Shown here in pieces: positions 1-8,886 of a stretch of 64,000 nt of DNA; the first letter of the stretch is position 1; each line of letters begins with the position of its first letter. Made by a program: the position numbers and the translations under genes. Source of the DNA: Christensenellaceae bacterium (lineage in GTDB: Bacteria > Bacillota > Clostridia > Christensenellales > UBA1750); NCBI GenBank assembly GCA_031280685.1, contig JAITGM010000011.1:31599-95598 (forward strand), written 5' to 3'. The notes under the pieces were generated by a model that was not told the DNA's origin, ran no database searches, and saw nothing but the letters and a program-made list of their open reading frames with translations.

Positions 1-1
1 G

Positions 2-928
2 CGCGCGGCGCTGAAGGGCGGCTACGGCACGCTCTGCGCCATGGCCAACACCGCGCCGGTGATTTCCACGCCCGCTTTGGTCGAAGCCAACCACGAAAAG
101 GCCCAAAAGCTGCGGCTTTGCACTTTGATTCAGGCAGCGGCGGCGGGAATGGAGCTCAAGGACGAAACCCCGACAGACTGGGCCGCCCTCTCGAAGGCCA
201 CGAAGCTTTTGAGCAACGACGGCCAAACCATCTTCAGCGATGGGTTCATGAAAAGGCTCCTCGCCGCCTCGGCGGAATATGGCTTCTTGATCTCGACGCA
301 CTGCCAGCCCGAAAGGCGCATCATCGCGCGCGACCTTTCCCTTTTAAAAGAGGCCGGCGGCCGGCTGCACATCGGCCACATCAGCCACCGCGAGAGTTTA
401 GAGCGAATTCGGGCCGCCAAGGCGGAAGGCCTCGCCTTCAGTTGCGAGGTCACGCCCCACCACATCTTCGGCTTTGGCTGCGACTATCGGGTCAACCCGC
501 CCCTGCGCGAAAGGGCGGACGTGCAGGCGCTGATTCAGGGCATCAAGGACGGCGTGATCGACTGCCTTTCGACCGACCACGCCCCCCATTCGCCAGGCGA
601 CAAGGAAGCGGGCATGGCCGGCATCTCGAACATCGAATATGCCCTGCAGGTCTTTCTCGAGGTTTTTTATCAAAACGCCATCCCCTTAACGGTTTTAAGC
701 CGAATGGCTTCGCTGCGCCCGGCCGGGCTTCTGGGGCTGAACAAGGGCCTGATCGAGGAGGGCTACGACGCCGACCTCGTGCTGCTCGACCCCGATTCGC
801 CAGGCACCATTCGCGCCGGAGAGATGGTTTCCCGCTCGCATAACACGCCCTTTGACGGCAGGGCTGTCAGGGGCCGGATTCTTTGCACCATCGTGGAAGG
901 AGAGGTTCGCTATGACGCACGCCATTGA
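2..928 (+). CDS. pyrC: Dihydroorotase, 5' end outside window
   Basis: Cyclises N-carbamoyl-aspartate to dihydroorotate in cytosolic de novo pyrimidine synthesis. The frame is already open at base 2, so the true start lies upstream; 308 residues are visible. By comparison with class I dihydroorotases of about 400-430 residues, roughly 90-120 are missing, including the first HxH metal motif. Present are the MANT segment (family usually MPNT), the metal-binding His of STHCQPE, the His of HIGHISHRES, and STDHAPHS with the catalytic/metal Asp. The 3' end overlaps the pyrF start by 17 nt, so this is the first visible gene of a pyrCFKDE operon. Identity is secure; only the N-terminus is unknown. Confidence 0.95.
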   Translation, partial: RAALKGGYGTLCAMANTAPVISTPALVEANHEKAQKLRLCTLIQAAAAGMELKDETPTDWAALSKATKLLSNDGQTIFSDGFMKRLLAASAEYGFLISTHCQPERRIIARDLSLLKEAGGRLHIGHISHRESLERIRAAKAEGLAFSCEVTPHHIFGFGCDYRVNPPLRERADVQALIQGIKDGVIDCLSTDHAPHSPGDKEAGMAGISNIEYALQVFLEVFYQNAIPLTVLSRMASLRPAGLLGLNKGLIEEGYDADLVLLDPDSPGTIRAGEMVSRSHNTPFDGRAVRGRILCTIVEGEVRYDARH

Positions 929-1772
929 CCGCCTAAAAACCCGGGCCGATCAAAAGGGCCCGGTCTGCCTGGGGCTGGATACCCAGGCCTCCTTCTTGCC
1001 GGGCTATATCCAAAAAATGGACATGAGCCTGGGCGAGAAGTTCTTCCTCTTTAATCAAGCCATCATCGACGCGACCTCGGACGAGGTGGGCTGCTACAAG
1101 GTTCAAATCGCCTGCTATGAGGCCTTGGGCCTGGACGGCATGGCGGCCTTCGCCAAGACGCTGCAATATGCCAGGGGCAAGGGCGTGCCCGTGATCTCGG
1201 ACGTGAAGCGGGGCGATATTTCTTCGACCGCGGCGCAGTACGCGGCCGGCCATTTTGCGGGCGATTTTCAGACCGACCTCATCACAGTCAACGCCTACAT
1301 GGGGCTGGATGCGGTTTCCCCCTACTTCCCCTACATCAGCGAAAAGGGCAAGGCGCTCTTTTTGCTGGTGAAGACCTCAAACCCCGGCAGCGGGGACTTT
1401 CAGGATCAAAAAGTCGGCGGGCAGGCCCTATATGAGCTGGTAGCCCAAACGGTTTCGCGCTGGGGCGAGCCCTTCGTGGGCGAGAGCGGCTATTCTGCCC
1501 TCGGTGCGGTGGTGGGGCTGACCTACCCCAGGGAGTTTGAAACCATCAAGGCGCTGATGCCCAAAACCTTCTTCCTGATCCCTGGCTACGGCGCGCAGGG
1601 CGGCACGGGGAAGGATATTGCCGGGGTCTTCAAGGGCGGCATTTGCGGCGTGGTAAACTCCTCGCGCGGGCTGATCTGCGCCTATCAGGGCAAGACCGAG
1701 GGCGAGGATTTTGCCAAATACGTCCACGATGCGGCGAAGGCCATGCGGGAGGATATTTTGCAATGGCTCTAA
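912..1772 (+). CDS. pyrF: Orotidine 5'-phosphate decarboxylase
   Basis: Decarboxylates OMP to UMP, the last step of the pathway. The 286-residue length and the spacing around the catalytic DVKRGDI motif (about residue 95) fit the longer subfamily-2 PyrF. An upstream in-frame ATG exists at 852, but the ATG at 912 is preceded by GGAAGGAGAGG at good spacing and gives the family N-terminus (LGLDTQ near residue 22), so 912 is chosen. It overlaps pyrC by 17 nt and pyrK by 10 nt, which points to translational coupling. Confidence 0.95.
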   Translation: MTHAIDRLKTRADQKGPVCLGLDTQASFLPGYIQKMDMSLGEKFFLFNQAIIDATSDEVGCYKVQIACYEALGLDGMAAFAKTLQYARGKGVPVISDVKRGDISSTAAQYAAGHFAGDFQTDLITVNAYMGLDAVSPYFPYISEKGKALFLLVKTSNPGSGDFQDQKVGGQALYELVAQTVSRWGEPFVGESGYSALGAVVGLTYPREFETIKALMPKTFFLIPGYGAQGGTGKDIAGVFKGGICGVVNSSRGLICAYQGKTEGEDFAKYVHDAAKAMREDILQWL

Positions 1773-2467
1773 TCCTTTCGAATGAGTGCGTGGGCGAAAG
1801 GGTCTTTTTGATGAAGCTCCAAGGCCTGCGCGCCGCGCCGGGCCAGTTCTATATGCTCAGGCCGCAAGAACGGCTTTCGGCGCCGCTGCTGGGCAGGCCC
1901 ATCAGCGTCTTTGACGCGGACGAAGAGGGTCTTTCCTTCCTTTACCACATGGTCGGGCAGGGCACGGCCCTTCTCGCCGCCAAGCGCGCGGGCGAGGAGG
2001 TTCAGGCCATCGGCCCCTTTGGCAACGGCTTTCGCTTCGCCGATCGGGATCTAAGCGTGATCGGCGGCGGCATCGGCATCGCGCCGCTCTATTATCTGCT
2101 CAAGGAGTGGAAGCGCCGCTTTCCGGCGCGCAAAACCGAGGCTTTCTTGGGCTTTTCGCTTGAAAGTTTCATGGTTTCGGCCTTTGAAGACGTTAGCGGG
2201 CGCTGCCAGGTTAACATCGGCGGTTTCGTCACCGAGGACGCTCCCCTTGCGCCCGGGCCCCTCCACGTGGCCTGCGGCCCGCTGCCCATGCTGCGCGCCG
2301 CGCAGAAAAAGGCCGAAGGAAACGGCGCCGAGCTCGATCTTTCCCTCGAGGCGCGCATGGCCTGCGGCGCCGGCGCCTGCCTTGGCTGCAGCTGTGCGAC
2401 GGTCGCGGGCAACCGCCGCGTCTGCAAGGACGGGCCTGTCTTTTCGGCCAGGGAGGTGCTGCTGTGA
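1763..2467 (+). CDS. pyrK: Dihydroorotate dehydrogenase electron-transfer subunit
   Basis: FAD and [2Fe-2S] subunit that passes electrons from PyrD to NAD+ in the class 1B dihydroorotate dehydrogenase. The 234 residues show an N-terminal ferredoxin-reductase-like FAD domain (GRPISVF near residue 50), an NAD-binding GGGIGIAPLYYL loop near residue 115, and a C-terminal cysteine cluster (MACGAGACLGCSC, then RVCKDGPVF) that ligates the cluster. The start at 1763 lies inside the pyrF end. The alternative upstream in-frame start at 1643 would add 40 residues unlike the family. The stop overlaps the GTG of pyrD. Confidence 0.95.
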   Translation: MALILSNECVGERVFLMKLQGLRAAPGQFYMLRPQERLSAPLLGRPISVFDADEEGLSFLYHMVGQGTALLAAKRAGEEVQAIGPFGNGFRFADRDLSVIGGGIGIAPLYYLLKEWKRRFPARKTEAFLGFSLESFMVSAFEDVSGRCQVNIGGFVTEDAPLAPGPLHVACGPLPMLRAAQKKAEGNGAELDLSLEARMACGAGACLGCSCATVAGNRRVCKDGPVFSAREVLL

Positions 2468-3366
2468 ACCCGCTGCAAACCACCCTCTTGGGCGTAAATC
2501 TCAAAAACCCTGTGATCGCGGCCTCGGGCACCTTCGGCTTCGGGGCTGAATACCTCCAGTTTTTCGACCCTTCTATGCTGGGCGGCATCTCGTCAAAGGG
2601 GCTGACCTTAAACGGCAGCCAGGGCAACGAGGGTGTCCGCATCTGGGAAACGCCTTCGGGCATGCTCAACTCCATCGGGCTTGAAAACCCGGGCGTGCGG
2701 CGCTTCATCGCCGAGGAATACCCAAAAATGCGCGCCATTAGCGCCGCCATGCTCGTGAATTTGGGCGGCCATTCCATCGAGGACTATCTCGAGGGCGCGG
2801 AGCTGCTCAACGGCGTGGATTTAGACATTTTGGAGCTGAACATCTCCTGCCCAAACGTCAAATCCGGCGGCATGGCCTTTGGCATGGATGAAGATCTGGC
2901 CGCAGAGGTCGTTTCGCGGGTCAAGTCGCTCAGCCGCCACCCGCTGCTGGTCAAGCTCACGCCCAACGCGCCAAACATCGTTTCGCTGGCCCTCGCCTGC
3001 GAAGATGCCGGGGCCGATGGGCTTTCGCTGGTCAACACCTTCCTAGGCATGGCGATTGACATCGGGCAAAAAAAGGCGGTCTTCCGCAACGTCAACGCCG
3101 GCCTTTCAGGCCCTGCGATCTTGCCCATCGCGCTGTCGATGGTGCATCGGGTGGCCAAGGCGGTCAAAATCCCCGTGGTGGGCCTTGGCGGCATCATGAC
3201 CTGGCGGGACGCCCTAAGCTTTTTAATGGCCGGGGCCTGCGCCGTTCAGGTCGGCACGGCGAGCTTTGCGGACCCGCTCGCCATGCCGCAAATCATTCAG
3301 GGACTGCGTCTCTATTGCCAAAGCGAAGGGCTGAAGAATATCGCCGAGATCGTCGGCGCCGTTTAG
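2464..3366 (+). CDS. pyrD: Dihydroorotate dehydrogenase, class 1B catalytic subunit
   Basis: FMN enzyme oxidising dihydroorotate to orotate; with PyrK it forms the NAD-dependent heterotetramer typical of Firmicutes. Starts with GTG inside the pyrK stop (GTGA overlap), so translation is coupled. The 300 residues contain the FMN-binding AASGTFGFG segment, the class 1B catalytic-Cys region LNISCPNVKSGG, VKLTPN, and the C-terminal GLGGIMTWRDALSFLMAGA phosphate-binding part. No membrane anchor is present, as expected for class 1B. Confidence 0.96.
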   Translation: MNPLQTTLLGVNLKNPVIAASGTFGFGAEYLQFFDPSMLGGISSKGLTLNGSQGNEGVRIWETPSGMLNSIGLENPGVRRFIAEEYPKMRAISAAMLVNLGGHSIEDYLEGAELLNGVDLDILELNISCPNVKSGGMAFGMDEDLAAEVVSRVKSLSRHPLLVKLTPNAPNIVSLALACEDAGADGLSLVNTFLGMAIDIGQKKAVFRNVNAGLSGPAILPIALSMVHRVAKAVKIPVVGLGGIMTWRDALSFLMAGACAVQVGTASFADPLAMPQIIQGLRLYCQSEGLKNIAEIVGAV

Positions 3367-3393
3367 GCACCAAAAACAAGGAGGGTTTTCATC

Positions 3394-3972
3394 ATGGATC
3401 AGGCAAGGGCAATCGAAATCCTGCGCGAAACCGGGGCGTTCCTCGAGGGGCACTTCCTTTTAAGCTCCGGGCGGCATTCGGGCGGCTACTGCCAGTGCGC
3501 CCAGCTTCTGCGCTTCCCCGACAGGGCGGCGCAGGTTCTGTCTTTGGTGGCCGAGCAAGTCCGCGAACTTGGCGTCACCAAGGTCTGCGGCCCCGCGATG
3601 GGCGGCGTGATCGTTTCATACGAGCTGGGCCGCCAGCTCGGCCTGGAATCCATCTTCACCGAGCGTGTAGATGACGAAATGCAGCTGCGCCGGGGCTTCA
3701 CGGTGGACGAAAACGATCGCATCCTCATCGCGGAGGACGTGGTCACCACGGGCAAGTCCACCCTGGAAACCGTGAAGGCGCTCGAAGCCTATGGCGCAAA
3801 GGTCCTTGGCGTGGCCTGCATCGCCGATCGGCGCGCGGAGGGTTTTCCCCTGAAGCTTCCAGTCTACAGCGCGGTTCGCCTCCAAATCGAAAGCTACGCG
3901 CCAGAAAGCTGCCCCCTTTGCCAGGAAGGCCTCCTGCCGCTGGTTAAGCCCGGCAGCCGCAAGCGGTTTTAA
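3394..3972 (+). CDS. pyrE: Orotate phosphoribosyltransferase
   Basis: Joins orotate and PRPP to give OMP. The start has an AAGGAGGG site about 10 nt upstream. The 192-residue protein has the PRPP-binding motif ILIAEDVVTTGKST (about residues 109-122) and the ERVDDEMQLRRGF substrate loop before it. The C-terminus carries a CPLCQEG motif. It closes the pyr gene set 27 nt after pyrD. Confidence 0.95.
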   Translation: MDQARAIEILRETGAFLEGHFLLSSGRHSGGYCQCAQLLRFPDRAAQVLSLVAEQVRELGVTKVCGPAMGGVIVSYELGRQLGLESIFTERVDDEMQLRRGFTVDENDRILIAEDVVTTGKSTLETVKALEAYGAKVLGVACIADRRAEGFPLKLPVYSAVRLQIESYAPESCPLCQEGLLPLVKPGSRKRF

Positions 3973-3975
3973 AGG

Positions 3976-5862
3976 ATGCGCCGGAACTTCGGGCCATTTT
4001 TCAGCCTTTTGGCGGCGCTGCTTTGCCTGGCGGCCCTGCTGGGCGCCTGCCGGGCCGCCCAAGGGGTGAAAGAAAGCCCCCTGCCTTCGCCGCCCGCCCA
4101 AACGCCCGGGCAAACGCCGCCTTTCCATGAAATTCCCCTTCCCCAAGGCCTGCCGGGCGAGCTTTGCGAGGTCGCTGGCGTAGAGGAATTTTTAAGCCTG
4201 CGCGTTTCGGACCAAAGCAGCGCGGTTCGCGTGCGCAAGCTGCCCGGCGGCTGCCCGCTCCTGGTGCTTGAGCGGCATGGCGATTTTGCCCGAGTGCTCA
4301 CCGAGGGCGGCGAGCGCGGCTATGTGATGAGCGCCTACCTAAGGCCAAGCTCGCTCCCCTTCACGCTGCCGGCCGCAGAAGCAGGAGCGTACACCGTGGT
4401 TTGCCGCAGCTCGCTCTCGCTGTTCGAAGCGCCGTCCCTGCAGGCCGAGCGCATTGGAAGGATAGCGCCGGGCAGCGGTGTGACGCTCCTTGGTGAGGCC
4501 GAAAACGGCTTCGCGCGCATCCTTTCCCCCGACCTTAACGCGGAGGGTTATGCGCTGCTTAGCTACCTTTCCTTCGGGCGGCTGAACGACCCGGAGCCGC
4601 CCGACGCGTTTTTGAGCCCCAGCCCTTCGCCGGGCGCGAGCGCCGGCTCGAATCCCTCGCGGAGCCCAAGCCCCGCGGTGCCAAGCGCGAGTGCTCAGCC
4701 AAGCCCTTCGCCCGTAAAAACCCAGGGAACAAGCCCAAAACCCGGCGAAGACGGCCGGCCAGAGCTCTTCACCGCATCCTGCAGCCAATACCTGAGCCTG
4801 CGCGAAAGACCGAGCAGCGACGCGCCGAGCCTGTGCCAAATCGCAAACGGCGCAGAAGTAAAGCTGCTGAGCTACACGGGAGCCTTTGCAAAGGTCAGCT
4901 ATCGCGGGGTGGAAGGCTACGTGCTCGCCGGCTATTTAAAGCCGCAGGATCGCTCCGCGTTTAAGTTCACGGCTGTTCAGCCCAAAGAGAACTATTCCTA
5001 TGCCCAGATGATGGGCGACATTCAGGCGCTAGAGGAACAATACCCGGGGCGCCTGCGCGCCGGAAGCATCGGCCAAAGCGCGCTGGGCAAAGGAATTCCC
5101 CTGCTGATCTTGGGCGAAGCGAGCGCGAAAACGACGCTGCTCGTCACCGCGGGCATCCACGGGCGCGAGCACATGACGAGCCTGCTGCTCATGGCCCAAA
5201 TCGACCGGATGCTGGCCGAAGGCGGCCCGCCAGCCGGCGTTAGCTACCATGTTTTGCCCATGCTCAATCCAGACGGCGTCCAGATCAGCCAAGGGCGCGA
5301 AATGACCCCTGCGCTGCGGGCGATCTATGAGGCAGACAGGGCCGCGGGCTTTACTTCCCTCGGCGAAAAGGAGTATCTAGCGCGCTGGAAGGCCAATGCG
5401 AACGGCATCGACCTAAACCGCAACTTCGCGCGGGACTTTGGCAAGGGCGCCAAGCGAAATGGCCCTTCCTCATCGCTCTACCCAGGCGCATCGCCCGAGG
5501 ATCAGCCCGAATCGAGGGCGCTTGGGGAGTATCTGCGCAGCCATAAATTCAAGGCCTCCTTGCATTTTCATGCCTATGGCTCGTGGATCTATGGCCAGTA
5601 CGGAAGCGACGAGACGCTCAACCGGCTTTCACTCTCCTTGGCAGAAAGGCTTTCTGCCCTCAGCGGCTACCCGCTCAGCGCCGAGAGCGGCGAGGAGGGC
5701 GGCGGCCTGAAGGACTACCTGCAGGGCGAGCTGAAGCTGCCCAGCGTCACCATAGAGATCGGCACGCGGGCCTGCCCGCTGCCCTTTGATGAGTTTTACA
5801 CCATCTGGCTGCGCAATGAAGGGATTCTGCGCGCTCTGGGCGACTGGGCGGCCAAAAACTAG
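3976..5862 (+). CDS. Lipoprotein with three SH3b domains and an M14 zinc carboxypeptidase domain
   Basis: Predicted cell-surface murein or peptide hydrolase of 628 residues. A signal peptide ends in the lipobox LLGAC (Cys about residue 25). Three bacterial SH3-like modules follow (about 60-118, 135-198, 263-318), the second and third separated by a Ser/Pro-rich linker. The M14 domain (about 335-628) keeps Zn ligands H395 and E398 in HGREH, H532 in LHFHAYG, and the catalytic Glu E594 in TIEIGT. Family knowledge (gamma-D-glutamyl-diamino acid peptidases are M14 with cell-wall-binding modules) suggests peptidoglycan peptides as substrate; this is inferred. It begins only 3 nt after pyrE with AAAGG almost touching the ATG, so it may depend on reinitiation. 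Confidence 0.88.
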   Translation: MRRNFGPFFSLLAALLCLAALLGACRAAQGVKESPLPSPPAQTPGQTPPFHEIPLPQGLPGELCEVAGVEEFLSLRVSDQSSAVRVRKLPGGCPLLVLERHGDFARVLTEGGERGYVMSAYLRPSSLPFTLPAAEAGAYTVVCRSSLSLFEAPSLQAERIGRIAPGSGVTLLGEAENGFARILSPDLNAEGYALLSYLSFGRLNDPEPPDAFLSPSPSPGASAGSNPSRSPSPAVPSASAQPSPSPVKTQGTSPKPGEDGRPELFTASCSQYLSLRERPSSDAPSLCQIANGAEVKLLSYTGAFAKVSYRGVEGYVLAGYLKPQDRSAFKFTAVQPKENYSYAQMMGDIQALEEQYPGRLRAGSIGQSALGKGIPLLILGEASAKTTLLVTAGIHGREHMTSLLLMAQIDRMLAEGGPPAGVSYHVLPMLNPDGVQISQGREMTPALRAIYEADRAAGFTSLGEKEYLARWKANANGIDLNRNFARDFGKGAKRNGPSSSLYPGASPEDQPESRALGEYLRSHKFKASLHFHAYGSWIYGQYGSDETLNRLSLSLAERLSALSGYPLSAESGEEGGGLKDYLQGELKLPSVTIEIGTRACPLPFDEFYTIWLRNEGILRALGDWAAKN

Positions 5863-5873
5863 GCTTGCCCCTT

Positions 5874-6578
5874 TCAGCCCCTTTGGTAGGCCCTTCTGAG
5901 CCTATCGGTGATCTGCGCCAAAAAGGCCCGGTTTGTGGGCTTCCCCCTCTCGGGCAAGACGGTATAGCCAAAGAATTCTTCCAGGTTCTGCAGCCTGCCA
6001 TAGCGCCAGGCGCTTTCTATGGCATAGCGGATATCGCGCTCCACGTTGGGCGCGGCGCCGCCCGATTCCTCGGCCAGGCGCGCGTAAACGTGATCGCGCA
6101 GGTTCTGCAGGCGCCGCCCGTCAAGAACGCAAAGCTCCAGCGCGCGCCGCAAATAGTGCGTTCCGCGCATATGAGGCGCGAAACCGAGGGTTTCGAGGGT
6201 GTTTTCAATCGCTTGCAGCCCCTCGGGCGAGGGGCTGCGCTCTTTTGCGCCTTCCAGTGCGGCGATGGCCTCATCCCAGCCCCTGCAAAAACAAAGACCG
6301 CCCAAGAGCCCACCGGGTTTTGGGAATGGCGCGCTGAGCACGGGCAGCGGCCGCAAAAGCTGGGATCCCTTTTGCAGCAGTTTGGGCAAAAGGGCGATGC
6401 CGTCGGTGCCCCGAAGCAGCGCATCGCACAAAAGGGCGTCGGGCAGGCTGCGCCTCATCAGCGCGAGCGCCCGCCCTCCGTCCACAGCCTCGCCCAGCAC
6501 CGCGTTCCCGCTGAGCAGAACCATTTTTTCCACATTCTTTAAGGTCTTTTCGTCCCTGGCGACGATCAGCACATCCAT
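5874..6578 (-). CDS. spo0A: Spo0A-type sporulation response regulator with eroded receiver
   Basis: Master regulator of sporulation entry. The C-terminal DNA-binding domain (about residues 125-234) is clearly Spo0A: APHMRGTHYLRRAL, the recognition region NVERDIRYAIESAW, and FGYTVLPERGKPTNRAF. The N-terminal receiver is short and degenerate. The acidic pair normally DD is RD at residues 8-9, the phosphoacceptor Asp is kept (D52 in LLCDALLRGTDG), and the conserved Lys near the end of the domain is missing. Total length is 234 residues against about 267 in Bacillus. The start at 6578 is chosen because it gives MDVLIVARDE; an in-frame ATG at 6620 would add 14 residues. It lies directly downstream of spoIVB, the conserved Firmicute order. 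Confidence 0.93.
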   Translation of the reverse strand: MDVLIVARDEKTLKNVEKMVLLSGNAVLGEAVDGGRALALMRRSLPDALLCDALLRGTDGIALLPKLLQKGSQLLRPLPVLSAPFPKPGGLLGGLCFCRGWDEAIAALEGAKERSPSPEGLQAIENTLETLGFAPHMRGTHYLRRALELCVLDGRRLQNLRDHVYARLAEESGGAAPNVERDIRYAIESAWRYGRLQNLEEFFGYTVLPERGKPTNRAFLAQITDRLRRAYQRG

Positions 6579-6650
6579 GCAGCTCAAACCCCTCGCTTCA
6601 CGTTCCCTTACCATTTCCATATGGGTTTGCGCGAATCCTTCCGCGAAAAA

Positions 6651-7919
6651 TCACTGCATATCGAGCATCCAGTCTAAAAACAGCCCATAGCCCCGGGTCG
6701 GGTCGTTGACATAGACGTGGGTGACCGCGCCGATGAGGTACCCATCCTGCAAGATGGGGCTGCCGCTCATCCCCTGCACGATGCCGCCAGTCTTTTGCAA
6801 GAGCTCTGGGTCGGTGACCTGAATGACCATCGAGCGCTGCGCGGGCGCCAACTGCGGCGTTACGCGGATGATCTGGCAGTCGAACTCGCGCACGCCGCCC
6901 TCGTCAATGGTCGCCAAGATCGTCGCCTGGCCAGGGTGCACCGAGGACTGCGTGCCCACCGGTAACCCCTGCGGATAGAGCGGGTTTACGAAGGCCCCTT
7001 GCGGACTGCCGTAGACGCCATAGTCGGTGTTCTTGTTAATGGTGCCAATCTTCTGCTGCCCATCCGAAAACACGCCATGCAGCTCGCCAGGGCTGCCCTT
7101 TTCACCCTTTTTCACGTCCACAATCTTCGACGGGTAAACGTCGCCATCCCTGATGGGCAGGATCTGCAGGGTGTCCACATCGGTGATGGCGTGGCCCAGC
7201 GCGCCAAAGCGCTTGGCGCTGGGGTCGAAATAGGTCAAGGTGCCTATACCCGCCGTGGAGTCGCGCACCCAAAGCCCCAGGCGCCGTGCGCCGCTTTCAT
7301 CCACTGCGGGCGAAATGCGCCCTTCGTAGCTTCTGCCGCCGCGCTTATAGTTGATCTTCAGCGTGTTGCTCGTGCTGTTTTTTACGATCGAGAGCAGATC
7401 CTGCATGCTGCGCACCTGCTCGCTGCCAAGTTTTGTGATGGTATCCCCGCTTTGCAGGCCAGCCTCCTTGGCCGGGTTCCTGTGCGTGCCGTCGGGCAGG
7501 AAGACGTCCGCAGAATCGACGACAAACACGCCGTCGGTATACATCGCGATGCCCACCGCGGCGCCGCCCGGCATCACGACCTTCTCGTTTTCCACCTTCA
7601 CCGTTACCTGCTTGAGCGGCAGGCCCATCAAGCTGAAGGTCAGGTTCGCGCTGCCCGAGCTTTCGCCCTGAATGCCCAAGCTTTCATCCCCCGAAAGGCT
7701 GACCACCACGCTTTCCTGCTCCACCCGCAGCTCCATCGGCAGTGCGAAGGAGAAGCTTTGACTCTGCCCCGTCGATATGCGAATATTTTTGGGCAGATTG
7801 CGCAGGCTCTGTACCGATGGCATGAAGTTTAACGCTGTAAGCAGCCCGGCAAGCACGATGCCAAGCACTTTTTTGAAGCTTTTTCTTCGTTTCGCCGCCC
7901 TTTCCCCGCTGTGCTCCAT
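6651..7919 (-). CDS. spoIVB: SpoIVB serine peptidase
   Basis: Forespore-secreted signalling protease that triggers pro-sigma-K processing during sporulation. The 422 residues comprise an N-terminal membrane anchor (about 18-34), a PDZ domain (about 130-220, DTITKLGSEQV), and the S55 peptidase domain with the His of ALGHAITDVD and the Ser of GMSGSPILQDG. The frame extends upstream to 8069, but the ATG at 7919 has GGAGAGG 8-9 nt before it and gives the expected cytosolic basic tail plus anchor. A sigma-G-like promoter lies about 35 nt upstream. spo0A follows 72 nt downstream. Confidence 0.95.
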   Translation of the reverse strand: MEHSGERAAKRRKSFKKVLGIVLAGLLTALNFMPSVQSLRNLPKNIRISTGQSQSFSFALPMELRVEQESVVVSLSGDESLGIQGESSGSANLTFSLMGLPLKQVTVKVENEKVVMPGGAAVGIAMYTDGVFVVDSADVFLPDGTHRNPAKEAGLQSGDTITKLGSEQVRSMQDLLSIVKNSTSNTLKINYKRGGRSYEGRISPAVDESGARRLGLWVRDSTAGIGTLTYFDPSAKRFGALGHAITDVDTLQILPIRDGDVYPSKIVDVKKGEKGSPGELHGVFSDGQQKIGTINKNTDYGVYGSPQGAFVNPLYPQGLPVGTQSSVHPGQATILATIDEGGVREFDCQIIRVTPQLAPAQRSMVIQVTDPELLQKTGGIVQGMSGSPILQDGYLIGAVTHVYVNDPTRGYGLFLDWMLDMQ

Positions 7920-7952
7920 CTTAAAATCCTCTCCAATCCTTAATGCTTCGCT

Positions 7953-7982
7953 TATTGTGGATGGAGCGGCGCCCGCGTATTC
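7953..7982 (-). promoter_or_regulatory. Sigma-G/sigma-F-type promoter for spoIVB
   Basis: On the minus strand GAATA (7982-7978), 18 nt, then CACAATA (7959-7953). This agrees with the sigma-G pattern GYATR-N18-CATNNTA except one base in the -10. Transcription would start near 7946, 27 nt before the spoIVB ATG. The remainder of the 304-bp gap 7920-8223 shows no other gene. Confidence 0.55.
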
Positions 7983-8223
7983 TTTGAGAAACTTTCCTTG
8001 GAAGCGCAATTCCGCGGCGTTTTCGCTGGAAGATATGCTTGGGTTGAATTCGCAAAAAAGGAAACGCAAAAAGGCGGGCCTGCCTTCCGCGTGCTTTTTG
8101 CGCCTTTATCGCGGAAAAAACCCGCTTTAAATTATGGCCGTGCGGCAGCGTTATTCGAACTTCAAATTTGGGGCAAAAAACGCGGTCGCCTCCCGGCCGT
8201 TGCACCCAAAGCCGAAGGCCGCG

Positions 8224-8886
8224 CTATGGAAAGAGTGAAAAGGGGAAGCGCTTCGGCGACGGCGCTTCAAAGCGAAGCTCCTCCCCCGTTACCGGATGCC
8301 GCAGATGAAGCCTTTGGGCAAACAGCGCGAGCTGCTCGCCCGGCTTGCCGCCCCCATAGCGGCTGTCGCCCCAAAGGGGGAAGCCGAGCGCCTTCATCTG
8401 CACGCGAATCTGATGGGAACGCCCAGTCGTGAGCCGAACGCGAAGCAAGCTCAGGCCGCTCTCAAAGCCCAAGCGCTCAAATTCCAGCTTGGCGCGCTTG
8501 GCGCCCGGGGTTTGGGGCGAAACCACGCTGGAGGTATTGGTTTTTTCGTTTTTTAAGAGGTAATGCTCGGCCTTTCCGCTTTGCGGCGCCGTGCCCTGCG
8601 CCACGCAGAGGTATTCGCGGCCCATCTCGCGGCTTTGCAGCTGCGCCGAAAGCCGGGCCGCCGCCTTCGAGGTTCTGGCGAAAGCCACAAGGCCAGAAAC
8701 CGGCCTGTCGAGCCTGTGCACCAGCCCCAAATACACCGCACCCGGCTTTTGGTATTTTTGCTTGATGTAGGCCTTCAATTCGCTCAGCAGATCCGTGTCG
8801 CCGCTGGCATCGGCTTGCACGGGCATGTTCGCGGGCTTGAAGGCCACGAGCAAGTGGTTATCTTCATAAATGATGCTCATCTTCAT
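8224..8886 (-). CDS. RluA-family rRNA/tRNA pseudouridine synthase
   Basis: Isomerises uridine to pseudouridine in RNA. The 220-residue protein consists of the catalytic domain only (no S4 domain): DNHLLVAFKPANMPVQ near the start, the catalytic Asp in HRLDRPVSGLV (about residues 57-67), and GRSHQIRVQ near residue 160. The target position cannot be told from sequence. Its ATG directly abuts the TGA of the upstream methyltransferase gene; a second ATG two codons later is also possible. It is the last gene of the ileS-methyltransferase-pseudouridine synthase run. Confidence 0.88.
   Translation of the reverse strand: MKMSIIYEDNHLLVAFKPANMPVQADASGDTDLLSELKAYIKQKYQKPGAVYLGLVHRLDRPVSGLVAFARTSKAAARLSAQLQSREMGREYLCVAQGTAPQSGKAEHYLLKNEKTNTSSVVSPQTPGAKRAKLEFERLGFESGLSLLRVRLTTGRSHQIRVQMKALGFPLWGDSRYGGGKPGEQLALFAQRLHLRHPVTGEELRFEAPSPKRFPFSLFP

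Noticed and set aside
6579..6650. Sigma-H promoter for spo0A (AGGATT on the minus strand near 6638)
   Set aside because: The downstream element is GAAAT at a wider spacing than the known GAAT pattern, so support is too weak to list.
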